A stretch of 64,000 nt of DNA from Pseudomonas oryzihabitans (GTDB taxonomy: Bacteria > Pseudomonadota > Gammaproteobacteria > Pseudomonadales > Pseudomonadaceae): positions 62,001 through 126,000 of the forward strand of contig NZ_VDND01000009.1 of the NCBI RefSeq assembly GCF_007665395.1, written 5' to 3'. The translations under genes were made by a program, and so were the position numbers. Under the pieces are notes generated by a model that saw only the letters and a program-made list of their open reading frames with translations, was not told where the DNA came from and ran no database searches. Below, piece after piece: positions 16,871-25,941 of this stretch (positions are counted from its first letter, which is position 1; each line of letters starts with the position of its first letter).

Positions 16871-17505
16871 GCGCCGAAGCCCGGCTACGCGAAGAGATCT
16901 GCACCGTCGGTGCCAGCCTCTATGCCCGCGGCTACACCGTGGGCAGCGCTGGCAACATCAGTGCCCGCCTGGAAGACGGCTGGCTGATTACCCCCACCGA
17001 TGCCTGCCTCGGTCGCCTGGATCCGGCGGCCATCGCCAAGGTCGGCCTGAACGGCGACTGGGTCTCCGGCGACAAGCCGTCCAAGACCCTGGCCCTGCAT
17101 CGCCAGGTCTACGACCGCAATCCCGGCGTGGGTGGCGTGGTGCATACCCACTCCACCCATTTGGTGGCCCTGACCCTGGCCGGCGTCTGGCGCCCGGACG
17201 ACATCCTGCCGCCGATCACGCCCTACCAGGTGATGAAGGTCGGTCATATCCCGCTGATTCCCTATGCCCGACCCGGCGCCGCCAGCGTTGCCGAGCAGGT
17301 GGCGCAACTGGCCAACCAGGTCCGCGGGGTGATGCTCGAACGCCTCGGTCCGGTGGTCTGGGAGAGCAGCGTGAGCAAGGCCAGCTTCGCCCTGGAGGAG
17401 CTGGAAGAAACCGCGCGGCTGTGGCTGCTGACCGAGCCGCGCCCCGCGCCGCTCGATGCCGCTGCCCTGGCCGAACTGGCGGAGACCTTCGGCGCCGTCT
17501 GGTGA
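16867..17505 (+). CDS. otnC: 3-oxo-tetronate 4-phosphate decarboxylase (class II aldolase family)
   Basis: A 212-residue class II aldolase/adducin-fold enzyme that decarboxylates 3-oxo-tetronate 4-phosphate to dihydroxyacetone phosphate and CO2. It shows the family loops GSAGNISARL (about residues 25-34), GDKPSKT and the metal-binding HTHSTH (about 97-102). A later metal-binding His expected in the family is not obvious. It is coupled to the kinase by a four-base overlap. Alone it could be mistaken for a fuculose-phosphate aldolase; the operon settles the role. Confidence 0.87.
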   Translation: MSAEARLREEICTVGASLYARGYTVGSAGNISARLEDGWLITPTDACLGRLDPAAIAKVGLNGDWVSGDKPSKTLALHRQVYDRNPGVGGVVHTHSTHLVALTLAGVWRPDDILPPITPYQVMKVGHIPLIPYARPGAASVAEQVAQLANQVRGVMLERLGPVVWESSVSKASFALEELEETARLWLLTEPRPAPLDAAALAELAETFGAVW

Positions 17506-17603
17506 CCTGAAGCCCGCCCCCTGAAATACCCGCCCACGATGGCCGCCTTTGGCCGTCGCGGGAGCGGCTTGCCCTGAACAACAACAATAGCGAGGAAAGT
17601 GCC

Positions 17604-17648
17604 ATGTCCCACGTCGTCAGCCTCACCCGCCCGGAGTCCCGTTCATGA
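17604..17648 (+). CDS. Putative 14-residue leader ORF coupled to the permease gene
   Basis: A short open frame with a good GAGGAAAG site about 5 bases upstream. It encodes MSHVVSLTRPESRS and its stop overlaps the permease start (ATGA at 17645-17648). The permease's own site (CGGAG) lies inside it. This suggests translational coupling, although the peptide itself may have no role. Confidence 0.35.
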   Translation: MSHVVSLTRPESRS

Positions 17649-19105
17649 GTCCGTTGCTGCTGGTCCTCATCGCCGCGGCGGGCATCGCCCTGCTGCTGTT
17701 CCTGGTTCTCAAGTACAAGTTCCAGCCCTTCGTGGCGCTGATGCTGGTGAGCATCCTGGTGGCCCTGGCCGCCGGGGTGGAGCCGTCCAAGCTGGTCGCC
17801 ACCATCGAAGGCGGCATGGGCAAGATCCTCGGCCACATCGCCATCATCATCGCCCTGGGCGCCATGATCGGCCGCATCATCGAACTCTCCGGTGGCGCCG
17901 AGGCGCTGGCCAAGACGCTGATCGAGCGCTTCGGCAACCGACGCACGCCGCTGGCCCTGACCCTGGCCGGCTTCCTGGTCGGCATCCCGGTGTTCTTCGA
18001 GGTGGGGGTAATCGTGCTGATGCCGCTGGCCTATGGCATCGCCCGCACCGCGCGCAAGCCGCTGATCGTCTTCGCCCTGCCGATGTGCGCCACCATGCTC
18101 ACCGTGCACGCCATGCTGCCGCCCCATCCGGGCGCCGTGGCCGCCGCCGGCCAGCTGGGCGCCGACCTGGGTCGGGTGCTGCTGTTCGGCCTGCCGATCA
18201 CCGCCGTGCTGGCGCTGGTCGGCTGGTGGATCGCCGGGCGCATGACCCGCCGCCACTACCCCATGACCGACGACATCCGCACCGACGTCTACGGCGCTCA
18301 GATCACCGATACCCACCTGCAGCAATGGGGCCGCGGCCAGGACATGGCCCCGGGCCTGCCCAGCCTCGGCGCCGCCGCGGTCCAGGTCGACGAAACCCCG
18401 GCCGGCATCGCCGCCGGTCTGCCGCCCGCCCCGGCCCCCGGCTTTGGCCTGGTGGTGACCCTGATCCTGCTGCCCATCGTGCTGATCCTGCTGGGCACCC
18501 TGGCCACCAGCTGGCTGCCCGCCGGCAACCTGCTGCGCGATATCCTGACCGTGGTCGGCGCGCCCCTGGTGGCCCTGCTGATCGACACCCTGCTCTGTGC
18601 CTATGTGCTGGGCTTCCGCCGCGGCTGGTCGCGGGAGCAGGTCTCGGAGGTCATCGGCTCGGCGCTGCCCGGCGTGGCCATGGTCATCCTCATCGCCGGT
18701 GCCGGCGGCGTCTTCGGCAAGGTGCTGGTGGATACCGGCATCGGCGCGGTGGTCTCGGAACTGCTGCGCGCCACCGGCCTGCCGGTACTGGCTTTGGGCT
18801 TCGTGCTGACCCTGCTGCTGCGCGCGGTACAGGGCTCCACCACCGTAGCCCTGGTCACCACCGCCGGCATCCTCGGCCCGCTGATCGCCACCCTGGACCT
18901 CTCGGCCAACCACATGGCGCTGCTGTGCCTGGCCATGGGCGCGGGCGGCCTTGCGGTGTCGCACATCAACGACGCCGGCTACTGGATCTTCACCAAGCTG
19001 GTCGGCCTGAGCGTCGCCGACGGCTTGCGTACCTGGACCGTCTTGACCACGCTGCTGGGGTGCCTCGGTTTCGCCATCACCCTGCTGCTCTGGCCCTTCG
19101 TCTGA
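17645..19105 (+). CDS. GntP family sugar-acid:H+ permease
   Basis: A 486-residue inner-membrane transporter with about 12 hydrophobic segments. It belongs to the gluconate permease GntP family: it has GMGKILGHIAIIIALGAMIG near residues 58-78, PHPGA in the middle and GAGGVFGKVLVDTG in the second half, all family landmarks. GntP members import gluconate and related acids with protons. The flanking genes make tetronates such as L-threonate or erythronate the likely substrate. It lies 139 bases after the decarboxylase gene, a gap that holds only a short leader frame, and 14 bases before the isomerase. Confidence 0.88.
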   Translation: MSPLLLVLIAAAGIALLLFLVLKYKFQPFVALMLVSILVALAAGVEPSKLVATIEGGMGKILGHIAIIIALGAMIGRIIELSGGAEALAKTLIERFGNRRTPLALTLAGFLVGIPVFFEVGVIVLMPLAYGIARTARKPLIVFALPMCATMLTVHAMLPPHPGAVAAAGQLGADLGRVLLFGLPITAVLALVGWWIAGRMTRRHYPMTDDIRTDVYGAQITDTHLQQWGRGQDMAPGLPSLGAAAVQVDETPAGIAAGLPPAPAPGFGLVVTLILLPIVLILLGTLATSWLPAGNLLRDILTVVGAPLVALLIDTLLCAYVLGFRRGWSREQVSEVIGSALPGVAMVILIAGAGGVFGKVLVDTGIGAVVSELLRATGLPVLALGFVLTLLLRAVQGSTTVALVTTAGILGPLIATLDLSANHMALLCLAMGAGGLAVSHINDAGYWIFTKLVGLSVADGLRTWTVLTTLLGCLGFAITLLLWPFV

Positions 19106-19119
19106 CTTAGGAAATCGCC

Positions 19120-19899
19120 ATGCCCCGTTTCGCCGCCAACCTCAGCATGCTCTATCCCGAGCAGGCCTTCCTCGACCGCTTCGCCGCCGCCGCGGCGGAT
19201 GGCTTCCAGGCCGTGGAATACCTCTTTCCCTATGAGCACTCCGCCGCCGAGATCAAGGCCCGCCTGGACGCCGCCGGCTTGACCCAGGTGCTGTTCAACG
19301 CGCCGCCCGGTGACTGGACGGCCGGCGAACGCGGCCTGGCCGCCCTGCCCGGTCGCGAGGCCGAGTGCCGCGCCGGCATCGACCGCGCCCTGGAGTACGC
19401 CGCGGTGCTGGGCAATCGCCTGGTGCATGTGATGGCCGGCCTGCTGCCCGCCGGGGTCGACCGGGCCAGCGCCCGCGACACCTACCTGGGCAACCTGGCC
19501 TACGCTGCCGAGCAGGCGGCCAAGGCCGGGGTGACGATCCTCATCGAGCCGATCAATCCGCGCGACATGCCCGGCTACTTCCTCAACCGCCAGGACGACG
19601 CCCAGGCCATCCGCCAGGCCATCGGCGCCAGCAACCTCAAGGTGCAGTTCGACTGCTACCACTGCCAGATCGTCGAGGGCGACGTCAGCAAGACCTTCGA
19701 GCGGGACTTCGCCGGCATCGGCCACGTGCAGATCGCCGGGGTGCCCGACCGCCACGAACCGGACCTGGGCGAGCTGCATTACCCCTACCTGTTCGAACGC
19801 TTCGACGCCCTCGGCTACGACGGCTGGATCGGCTGCGAGTATCGTCCGCGCGGCGATACCTCGGCGGGGCTGGAGTGGTTGCGCAAGCTGCAGGCGTAA
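19120..19899 (+). CDS. otnI: 2-oxo-tetronate isomerase (hydroxypyruvate isomerase family)
   Basis: A 259-residue TIM-barrel isomerase that converts 2-oxo-tetronate to 3-oxo-tetronate, linking the dehydrogenase to the kinase. The metal-binding glutamates and Asp appear in ILIEPIN (about residue 143), QFDCYHCQI and IGCEYRPRG. The C-terminal IGCEYRP is typical of the Hyi/OtnI family. It is the last gene of the operon; repeats follow it. Hydroxypyruvate isomerase (glyoxylate pathway) is the alternative, less likely in this context. Confidence 0.85.
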   Translation: MPRFAANLSMLYPEQAFLDRFAAAAADGFQAVEYLFPYEHSAAEIKARLDAAGLTQVLFNAPPGDWTAGERGLAALPGREAECRAGIDRALEYAAVLGNRLVHVMAGLLPAGVDRASARDTYLGNLAYAAEQAAKAGVTILIEPINPRDMPGYFLNRQDDAQAIRQAIGASNLKVQFDCYHCQIVEGDVSKTFERDFAGIGHVQIAGVPDRHEPDLGELHYPYLFERFDALGYDGWIGCEYRPRGDTSAGLEWLRKLQA

Positions 19900-20216
19900 G
19901 CCCAACAGATCCAGGCCTGACCTTGGCCCTGTTGGGCTTCGACGAAAGAGCCGTCTCAACCCAACCTACCCTCTCCCGTAGGTTGGGCTGAGCAACGCGA
20001 AGCCCAACACCGCGCACGTCCAGCAGCGTGCCCCTGTTGGGCTTCGACGAACCTACCACCAAGCACCGTGCCCGGTGGAAAGCGCTACGCGGTTTTCCAC
20101 GCTACGGATCTATCCCTCTATCGCGGCCATGCCGGTGCGCCGTAGCGACCGCTCCTACAGCAACATCAGCCCTGTAGGAGCGGCCCATGGCCGCGATGAA
20201 GCCTCCAAGGAAACCC
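19900..20216. repeat. Intergenic REP-like repeats
   Basis: This gap has no gene. It carries several copies of a hairpin element with GTTGGGCTTCG and GTAGGTTGGGCTGAG (about 19900-20055). A fragment related to the GTGGAAA...TTTCCAC element lies near 20070-20105. An inverted pair of the common Pseudomonas motif CTCCTACAG / CTGTAGGAGCGGCC follows (about 20150-20186). Such repeats bind DNA gyrase or IHF or stabilise mRNA ends in other species. Confidence 0.75.
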
Positions 20217-20768
20217 CTACACCTCCACCACCGCCAACGGCTGCCCCAGCCGCCTCCGGAATTCTTCCAAGAACGCCGGAGCGAAGGCCCGCGCTGGCCA
20301 GTGGTGGAAGATGAAGCCCAGGTCGGAAAAGGCGCAGGGCTGGGGAAAATCGAAGCCGTTGATGTCGTCTTCGTGATCGCATTCCGGGCAGGTGAAGTTG
20401 TCGCTTTCCGCCGGCATCCACACCTCCAGGTGCTCGAACAGCGCCTCGCCGATCTCGCGGCGGCAGGCGGGGCAGCGGGCGCGGCCTTCGAAGCCGTCCA
20501 GCGGGGTGAAGATGCAGCGCTCGGTGACGATCTCCAGACCGCCATCGGCATAGTCGCGCGGATCGTCCATGCCCGGCGCCAGGCGCAGCACCTCGGTCAG
20601 TCGCGGCCCCGGCGCATGGCCACGCCGCCCGCGACTGGGCAGGCAGGGCGAGGCCTCGGCCCTGACCACGCCCGAGGCGGCGAGCCAGCCGAGAATCTCC
20701 ACCGCGGTGCGCTCCCCTCGCGGATGGCTGGAGATACGAGGAGCGAGGATGGTCTGGCGCAGGGTCAT
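20217..20768 (-). CDS. Hypothetical protein with two CxxC zinc-ribbon knuckles
   Basis: A 183-residue protein. CPAC (about residue 97) and CPEC (about 126) are probably the two halves of a zinc ribbon, set in RARCPACRREIGEAL and DNFTCPECDHEDDI. Similar Pseudomonas proteins have been labelled sugar ABC transporter ATPase, but I see no Walker motifs, so that label looks wrong. It is divergent from xseA across 102 bases. The function is unknown; a protein- or nucleic-acid-binding role is possible. Confidence 0.65.
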   Translation of the reverse strand: MTLRQTILAPRISSHPRGERTAVEILGWLAASGVVRAEASPCLPSRGRRGHAPGPRLTEVLRLAPGMDDPRDYADGGLEIVTERCIFTPLDGFEGRARCPACRREIGEALFEHLEVWMPAESDNFTCPECDHEDDINGFDFPQPCAFSDLGFIFHHWPARAFAPAFLEEFRRRLGQPLAVVEV

Positions 20769-20870
20769 GGAACCTAGGTCTCGAAGAACGGGGCGCGCAG
20801 CTTAATCCGCTGCTCGCCGCGCGCCCAGAGCTGCTAAGGTGAGGCCGACGAAAGCCACAGAAAGCGCCCC

Positions 20871-22250
20871 ATGTTCAAGGATCCCTTTGCCCGCCTCGGC
20901 CTCGACCGCGAGGTGCTCAGCGTCAGCCAGCTCAACAGCCGCGCCCGGGTGCTGCTGGAAGACGTCTTCGCCCAGGTCTGGGTCGAGGGCGAGATCTCCA
21001 ACCTGGCCAAGCCCGCCTCGGGCCACCTCTATTTCACCCTCAAGGACGGCCAGGCCCAGGTGCGTTGCGCCCTGTTCCGCCAGCACGCCAGCCGGGTGCG
21101 CCAGGCACTGCGCGACGGCCTGGCGGTCAAGGTGCGCGGCAAGGTCTCGCTGTTCGAGGGCCGCGGCGACTACCAGCTGATCCTCGACAGCGTCGAGCCG
21201 GCCGGCGACGGTGCCCTGCGCCTGGCCTTCGAGGCGCTCAAGGAGCGGCTGGCCGCCGAGGGCCTGTTCGCCGCCGAACGCAAGCGCGCCTTGCCGGCCC
21301 ATCCGCAGCGCATCGGCATCGTCTCCTCGCCGACCGGTGCGGTGATCCGCGACATCATCAGCGTGTTCAGGAGACGCGCGCCCCAGGTGGAGCTGACCCT
21401 GATCCCCACCGCCGTACAGGGCCGCGAGGCCACCGCCCAGATCGTCCGTGCCCTGCAGCTGGCCGATCGCCAGGGCTTCGATGCGCTGATCCTGGCCCGC
21501 GGCGGCGGCTCCCTGGAAGACCTCTGGTGTTTCAACGAAGAACCCGTGGCCCGCGCCCTGGCCGCCTGCCAGACCCCGGTGGTGAGCGCCGTGGGCCACG
21601 AGACCGATGTTTCCATCGCCGACTTCGTCGCCGATGTGCGCGCCCCGACCCCGTCGGCGGCGGCTGAATTGCTGGCGCCCCACAGCGCGGATCTACGCCA
21701 GCGGCTGGACGGCCTGCAGCGCCAGCTGCTGCTGCGCATGCGCGAGCGCCTGGCCCGCGAGCGCCTGCGCCTGGAAGCCTGCAGTCGCCGCCTGCGCCAT
21801 CCCGGCGAACGGCTGCGCCAGCAGGCCCAGCGCCTGGACGACCTGGACCTGCGCCTGCGCCGCGCCTATGTCATCGCCCAGAATCGCCGCCGCGATCGCC
21901 TGGCTCACCTGGAGACCCGCCTCGCCGGCCAACACCCCGGACGCCAGCTGGCGCAGCTGCGCCAACGGCTGGAGCTATTGGCCGAGCAATTGCCACGGGT
22001 CATGCAGCGGCAGTTGAAGGAGCGCCAGCAACGCCTGGCCGGTGCGGTGCAGACGCTGCAGATCGTCAGTCCGCTGGCGACCCTGGGGCGTGGCTACAGC
22101 ATCCTGCTCGACGAGCGTGGCCAGGCCGTGCGGTCCGCCGGGGAGGTCAGCAATGGGCAACGGCTCACCGCCCGGCTCGCCGAGGGCGAACTGGCGGTGC
22201 GGGTACTGGACAACCACCAGGAACCGACCACTCTGTCTCTGTTGGACTAA
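20871..22250 (+). CDS. xseA: Exodeoxyribonuclease VII large subunit
   Basis: A 459-residue catalytic subunit of ExoVII, which with XseB degrades single-stranded DNA in both directions in repair. An N-terminal OB-fold (residues about 10-110; SVSQLNSRARVLLED) is followed by the catalytic core with IGIVSSPTGAVIRDI and LARGGGSLEDLWCFNEE, then VGHETDVSIADFVAD. A long Arg/Leu-rich coiled coil fills residues 270-390, as in the family. The length is normal. No xseB is nearby. Confidence 0.95.
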   Translation: MFKDPFARLGLDREVLSVSQLNSRARVLLEDVFAQVWVEGEISNLAKPASGHLYFTLKDGQAQVRCALFRQHASRVRQALRDGLAVKVRGKVSLFEGRGDYQLILDSVEPAGDGALRLAFEALKERLAAEGLFAAERKRALPAHPQRIGIVSSPTGAVIRDIISVFRRRAPQVELTLIPTAVQGREATAQIVRALQLADRQGFDALILARGGGSLEDLWCFNEEPVARALAACQTPVVSAVGHETDVSIADFVADVRAPTPSAAAELLAPHSADLRQRLDGLQRQLLLRMRERLARERLRLEACSRRLRHPGERLRQQAQRLDDLDLRLRRAYVIAQNRRRDRLAHLETRLAGQHPGRQLAQLRQRLELLAEQLPRVMQRQLKERQQRLAGAVQTLQIVSPLATLGRGYSILLDERGQAVRSAGEVSNGQRLTARLAEGELAVRVLDNHQEPTTLSLLD

Positions 22251-22322
22251 TCGGTCCAACCCGGACCGATGGTGGCACGCATCTTGAACCCTCGGTCAGG
22301 ATTTCACCTACCGAGGCTCTCC

Positions 22323-23354
22323 ATGCACGTCCTTCTGCGCTCCTCCCTGTTGCCCCTCGCCACCACCCTGCTGGCCGGTGCCGCCCACGCCGCCGCGCCC
22401 GCACCGGTGCAGCCCAAGGTCATGATCGTGGCGATGTTCGCCCCCGAGGCCCAGACCTGGATCGATCGCCTCAAGCTCACCCGCAAGATCGCCGTGGATG
22501 GCCTCTCCGCCGACTATCCCAATGTGCTCTGCAATGAGGCACGGGTGTGCCTGATGACCACCGGAATGGGGCATACTAACGCCGCCGCCTCGACCCTGGC
22601 ATTGACCCTGTCGCCCAAGCTCGACCTGCGCAAGACCTATTTCCTGGTCGCCGGCATCGCCGGGATCAGCCCCAAGGAAGGCACCCTGGGCACCACCGCC
22701 TGGGCGCGCTACCTGGTGGACTTCGGTATCCAGTGGGAACTGGATTCGCGTGACGTACCCAAGGACTGGCCGACCGGCTACCTGGGCATCAATACCCGCG
22801 GTCCGGGCGAGAAGCCGCCGCTGGACTACAAGACCGAGGTGTTCGAACTCAACGTGCGGCTGAGAGACAAGGCCTACGCCCTGTCACGTCAGGCGGAGCT
22901 GACCGAGAGTGCGGAATCCAAGGCCTGGCGCCAACGCTACGACTACGCCCCGGCCAACCAGCCGCCGGTGGTGACCCGCTGCGACACCCTGGCCGGCGAC
23001 ACCTGGTATTCCGGGACCCGCCTGTCCGAGCGGGCCGAGGAATGGACGCGCCTGCTCACCAATGGCGAAGGTCGCTACTGCACCACCCAGCAGGAAGACA
23101 ACGCCACCTACGAGGCGCTGCTGCGCGCCAGCCGCCTGGGCAAGGTCGACCTGCAACGCCTGGCGGTGGTCCGCGCCGGTTCGGACTTCGACCGCCCGGC
23201 CAAGGGCGCCTCCGAGGTGGACAACCTGCTCGACTACGCCAAGCAGGGCGGCTTCGTCCCGGCGCTGGAGAATCTCTATCGCACCGGCAATCCGCTGGTG
23301 CGGGAGATCGTCGAACACTGGGACACCTGGCAGAAGGGCGTCCCGGCGAGCTGA
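22323..23354 (+). CDS. Purine nucleoside permease-like (NUP) periplasmic protein
   Basis: A 343-residue protein with a cleavable signal peptide (MHVLLRSSLLPLATTLLAGAAHAA). The mature part begins KVMIVAMFAPEAQTWID and contains TTGMGHTNAAAST and FLVAGIAGISPKEGTLG, the hallmarks of the NUP family. The fold is related to nucleoside phosphorylases. The family is named after a fungal nucleoside permease, but the bacterial members have no membrane segments. Here it may be a periplasmic nucleoside-binding or -cleaving protein. The frame is open further upstream; I use the ATG at 22323 because it gives the signal peptide. It is a single gene. Confidence 0.75.
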   Translation: MHVLLRSSLLPLATTLLAGAAHAAAPAPVQPKVMIVAMFAPEAQTWIDRLKLTRKIAVDGLSADYPNVLCNEARVCLMTTGMGHTNAAASTLALTLSPKLDLRKTYFLVAGIAGISPKEGTLGTTAWARYLVDFGIQWELDSRDVPKDWPTGYLGINTRGPGEKPPLDYKTEVFELNVRLRDKAYALSRQAELTESAESKAWRQRYDYAPANQPPVVTRCDTLAGDTWYSGTRLSERAEEWTRLLTNGEGRYCTTQQEDNATYEALLRASRLGKVDLQRLAVVRAGSDFDRPAKGASEVDNLLDYAKQGGFVPALENLYRTGNPLVREIVEHWDTWQKGVPAS

Positions 23355-23357
23355 GAG

Positions 23358-23514
23358 CCTGTTCAGCGCCTGCTGCGCGTCGGCCAGACTGCGTCGAAAA
23401 GCCCCTCGGAATGCTCAGTTACCCTGGGCAAACCCGAGCGCGGGTCCGATCCGCTTCCTCAGGCCTATTCTCCTGGTTTGGCTCCAGCTCGCGAGCTTAT
23501 GAACAGGCGCTGAA
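23358..23514. repeat. MITE-like intergenic element with terminal inverted repeats
   Basis: About 157 bases lie between two inverted ends: CCTGTTCA (23358-23365) with TGAACAGG (23500-23507), and TTCAGCGCCTG (23362-23372) with CAGGCGCTGAA (23504-23514). The interior includes CTCGCGAG and has no frame of note. It fills the whole gap between two convergent genes and looks like a small non-autonomous mobile or REP-type element. Confidence 0.45.
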
Positions 23515-23516
23515 GA

Positions 23517-23774
23517 TTACTGCGCCCGCTCCGTCCCTTGCGGTGTCACCTGGGACGGATTGGCGGTGTCCGGCGCCCGTGGTGCCAGCAGGTCCTTGTG
23601 GGTCTGCTCCACCGTCCGCCCGGGCGATTGGGTAGCGGGATCGCTGCCGGGGGCACTCTTCTGCACCACCTCGCTGCGCTGGGGTGGCGGCGTTTCCGGT
23701 GGCTTGTCGCAGCCGGCGAGCAGGGCGCTCAGGGTAACCAGGGCCAGGCTGCTGGCGACTACTGGACGGGGCAT
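23517..23774 (-). CDS. Small proline-rich lipoprotein, hypothetical
   Basis: An 85-residue protein with a lipoprotein signal ending LLAGC (Cys at residue 22). The mature part is short, disordered and rich in Pro, Gln, Thr and Ser. CAGGAG lies 8 bases upstream of the ATG at 23774, so I prefer this start to longer ones. It should be lipidated and anchored in the envelope; Asp after the Cys would predict inner-membrane retention by the +2 rule. The role is unknown. Confidence 0.65.
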   Translation of the reverse strand: MPRPVVASSLALVTLSALLAGCDKPPETPPPQRSEVVQKSAPGSDPATQSPGRTVEQTHKDLLAPRAPDTANPSQVTPQGTERAQ

Positions 23775-23938
23775 GGATGTCTCCTGTTGAGGTTTCAAGG
23801 AGGACTCCCGGATTCCCACGCGCGTTCCCCGTGGAGGCACGCCCGGCCAGTCGTCGGTCCTGGCGACCTTCGCCGCGCCCGGCACAGTCGTACCTGTAGG
23901 ACCGGCGTTTCCGGTCATCCTCGACAAGGAACACTGCC

Positions 23939-25042
23939 ATGCCCAACCTCGCCCTCTCCCGCCTCGCCCTCGCCACCCTGCTGGTCCTGCCGCTGGCCCC
24001 TGCAGCCTTCGCCGCCGAGTCCAGCGCCACGCTGGAAAAGGTCGCCAGCTTCGATCACCAGGTGACCGGCGTCACCGTCAGCGAGAGCGGGCGGATCTTC
24101 GTCAACTTCCCGCGCTGGACCGAAGACAGCGAGGTCTCGGTCGCCGAGCTCAAGCCCGATGGCAGCCTGGTGCCCTATCCCGACGCGGCCTGGAACGGCT
24201 GGCGCAATGCCCAGCGCGACGCGCTGACGCCGGGCGATCGCTGGGTCTGCGTGCAATCCGTGGTGGCCGACGGCCGCGGCAGTCTCTGGGTGATCGACCC
24301 GGGCGCTCCCGCCCAGGCATTGGTGGTACCGGGCGCGCCCAAGCTGGTGAAGATCGACCTGGCCAGCAACCAGGTCAGCAAGGTCTACTCCCTGGACGAA
24401 AGCGTGGCGCCCCAGGGCAGCTACCTCAACGACGTGAGATTCAGCCCCGACGGCCGCCATGCCTATATCACCGACTCCGGTGCCCGGGGCGCCCTGGTGG
24501 TGCTGGATCTGGAGACTGGCAAGGCCCGCCGCGCCCTGGATGGCGATCCCACCACCCAGGCCGAGAAGGGCGTCAAGGTCAAGGCCGACGGCAAGCCGCT
24601 GGTACGGCCCGATGGCCGCGGCGTGGAGTTCGCCGCCGACGGCATCGCCCTCTCGCCCACTGGCGACTACCTCTACTGGCAGGCGGTCAAGGGCAACACC
24701 CTCTATCGCATCCCCACTGTCGCCCTGCAGGGCGACGACCTCGCCAGCCTGCCGGCCAAGGTGGAAAAGGTCGGCGAGAACGGGCCGGCAGACGGCTTGC
24801 TGATGGATCCCCAGGGCCGCCTCTATGTCAGCGCGGTGGAAGAGCATGCGGTCAAGGTCCGCGAGAATGGCCAGCTCACCACCCTGGTCCAGGACAAGAA
24901 GCTGAGCTGGCCGGACACCTTCGGCCGCGGTCCGGACGGTACCGTCTACGTCACGGATTCGCGCATTCCCGAGATGAGCTTCTTCGATCCCAAGCAGAAG
25001 CCGGCGCTGGAAACCGTGCTCTACAAGATCGTGCCCAACTGA
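23939..25042 (+). CDS. Secreted beta-propeller protein, major royal jelly/yellow family
   Basis: A 367-residue periplasmic protein with a clear signal peptide ending AFAAES. The rest looks like a six-bladed propeller with repeated segments such as GRIFVNFPRW, GSLWVIDPG, DVRFSPDGRHAYITDSG, DGIALSPTGDYLYW and GRLYVSAVEEHAV. The FVNFPRW and YLNDVRF stretches point to the MRJP/yellow family, close to SMP-30/gluconolactonase. Substrate and reaction are unknown; some propellers of this class are lactonases. The gene stands alone with 77 bases to the peptidase gene. Confidence 0.78.
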   Translation: MPNLALSRLALATLLVLPLAPAAFAAESSATLEKVASFDHQVTGVTVSESGRIFVNFPRWTEDSEVSVAELKPDGSLVPYPDAAWNGWRNAQRDALTPGDRWVCVQSVVADGRGSLWVIDPGAPAQALVVPGAPKLVKIDLASNQVSKVYSLDESVAPQGSYLNDVRFSPDGRHAYITDSGARGALVVLDLETGKARRALDGDPTTQAEKGVKVKADGKPLVRPDGRGVEFAADGIALSPTGDYLYWQAVKGNTLYRIPTVALQGDDLASLPAKVEKVGENGPADGLLMDPQGRLYVSAVEEHAVKVRENGQLTTLVQDKKLSWPDTFGRGPDGTVYVTDSRIPEMSFFDPKQKPALETVLYKIVPN

Positions 25043-25119
25043 CGAAGCGGGCCGCCAGCGCCTTGCCCTGCGGCCTTCGCCTGCCCCAGCATGGGCGTTT
25101 TCGCTAACCGGAAGCGTCC

Positions 25120-25941
25120 ATGTCCCGTTTGTTCGCCTTGCTCTGCTGCCTGCTGCTGACCCTCTCGGCCCACGCCGGCACCTATCTGCAACGCCTGCTG
25201 GACAAACCCGTGCCGGGTGGCGTGGCCGTGGTGCCGGTCACCGGCGAACGGGCGCCGCAGGTGCGCTACCAGGGCAAGCCGGTGCTGGTGGTCAAGGACG
25301 GCAATGGTTGGGTGGCCATCGTCGGCATCCCCCTGGGGACGGCCGCCGGCCGCCAGCAACTGGAGGTCGTCGGCGCGGCGCCCCTGGCGTTCGTCGTCGG
25401 CAACCGCCACTACGCCGAACAGCGCATCACCCTGAAGAATCAGCGCCAGGTCACCCCCAATCCCGAGGACCTCAAGAGGTTCGAGCGCGAGCTGGCCGAG
25501 CAGCAGGCCGCCTACCGGCTGTTCTCGCCGAACCAGCCGAGCAACCTGCTGCTGGACAAACCGGTGGAGGGTCCGCTGTCCAGCCCCTTCGGCCTGCGCC
25601 GCTTCTTCAACGGCCAGGAACGCAATCCCCATTCCGGCCTGGACTTCGCCGTGCCGGCCGGTACTCCGGTCAAGGCCCCCGCGGCCGGCAAGGTGGTACT
25701 GGTGGGCGACTACTTCTTCAATGGCAAGACGGTGTTCGTCGACCATGGCCAGGGTTTCATCAGCATGTTCTGCCACCTCTCGCGGATTGACGTCCAGGTC
25801 GGCCAGCAGTTGCCCCGCGGCGGCGTGGTCGGCCGCGTCGGCAGCACCGGGCGCGCTACCGGGCCGCACCTGCACTGGAACGTCAGCCTCAACGACGTGC
25901 GGGTCGACCCCAGCATCTTCATCGGCGCGTTCAAGCCCTGA
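25120..25941 (+). CDS. M23 family metallopeptidase (LytM-type)
   Basis: A 273-residue secreted peptidoglycan hydrolase or its regulator. A signal peptide (to SAHA, about residue 19) is followed by an N-terminal domain of about 130 residues and an M23 domain from about residue 150 (SSPFGLRRFFNGQ). The zinc-site residues are in HSGLDF (His and Asp) and HLHW near residue 251, so it is likely active. The family cuts cross-link peptides of the cell wall. In P. aeruginosa a similar M23 gene lies between xseA and leuA, as here. Confidence 0.88.
   Translation: MSRLFALLCCLLLTLSAHAGTYLQRLLDKPVPGGVAVVPVTGERAPQVRYQGKPVLVVKDGNGWVAIVGIPLGTAAGRQQLEVVGAAPLAFVVGNRHYAEQRITLKNQRQVTPNPEDLKRFERELAEQQAAYRLFSPNQPSNLLLDKPVEGPLSSPFGLRRFFNGQERNPHSGLDFAVPAGTPVKAPAAGKVVLVGDYFFNGKTVFVDHGQGFISMFCHLSRIDVQVGQQLPRGGVVGRVGSTGRATGPHLHWNVSLNDVRVDPSIFIGAFKP

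Noticed and set aside
20217..20768. Sugar ABC transporter ATPase label for the CxxC protein
   Set aside because: No Walker A, signature or Walker B motif is present; only a zinc-ribbon pattern is seen.
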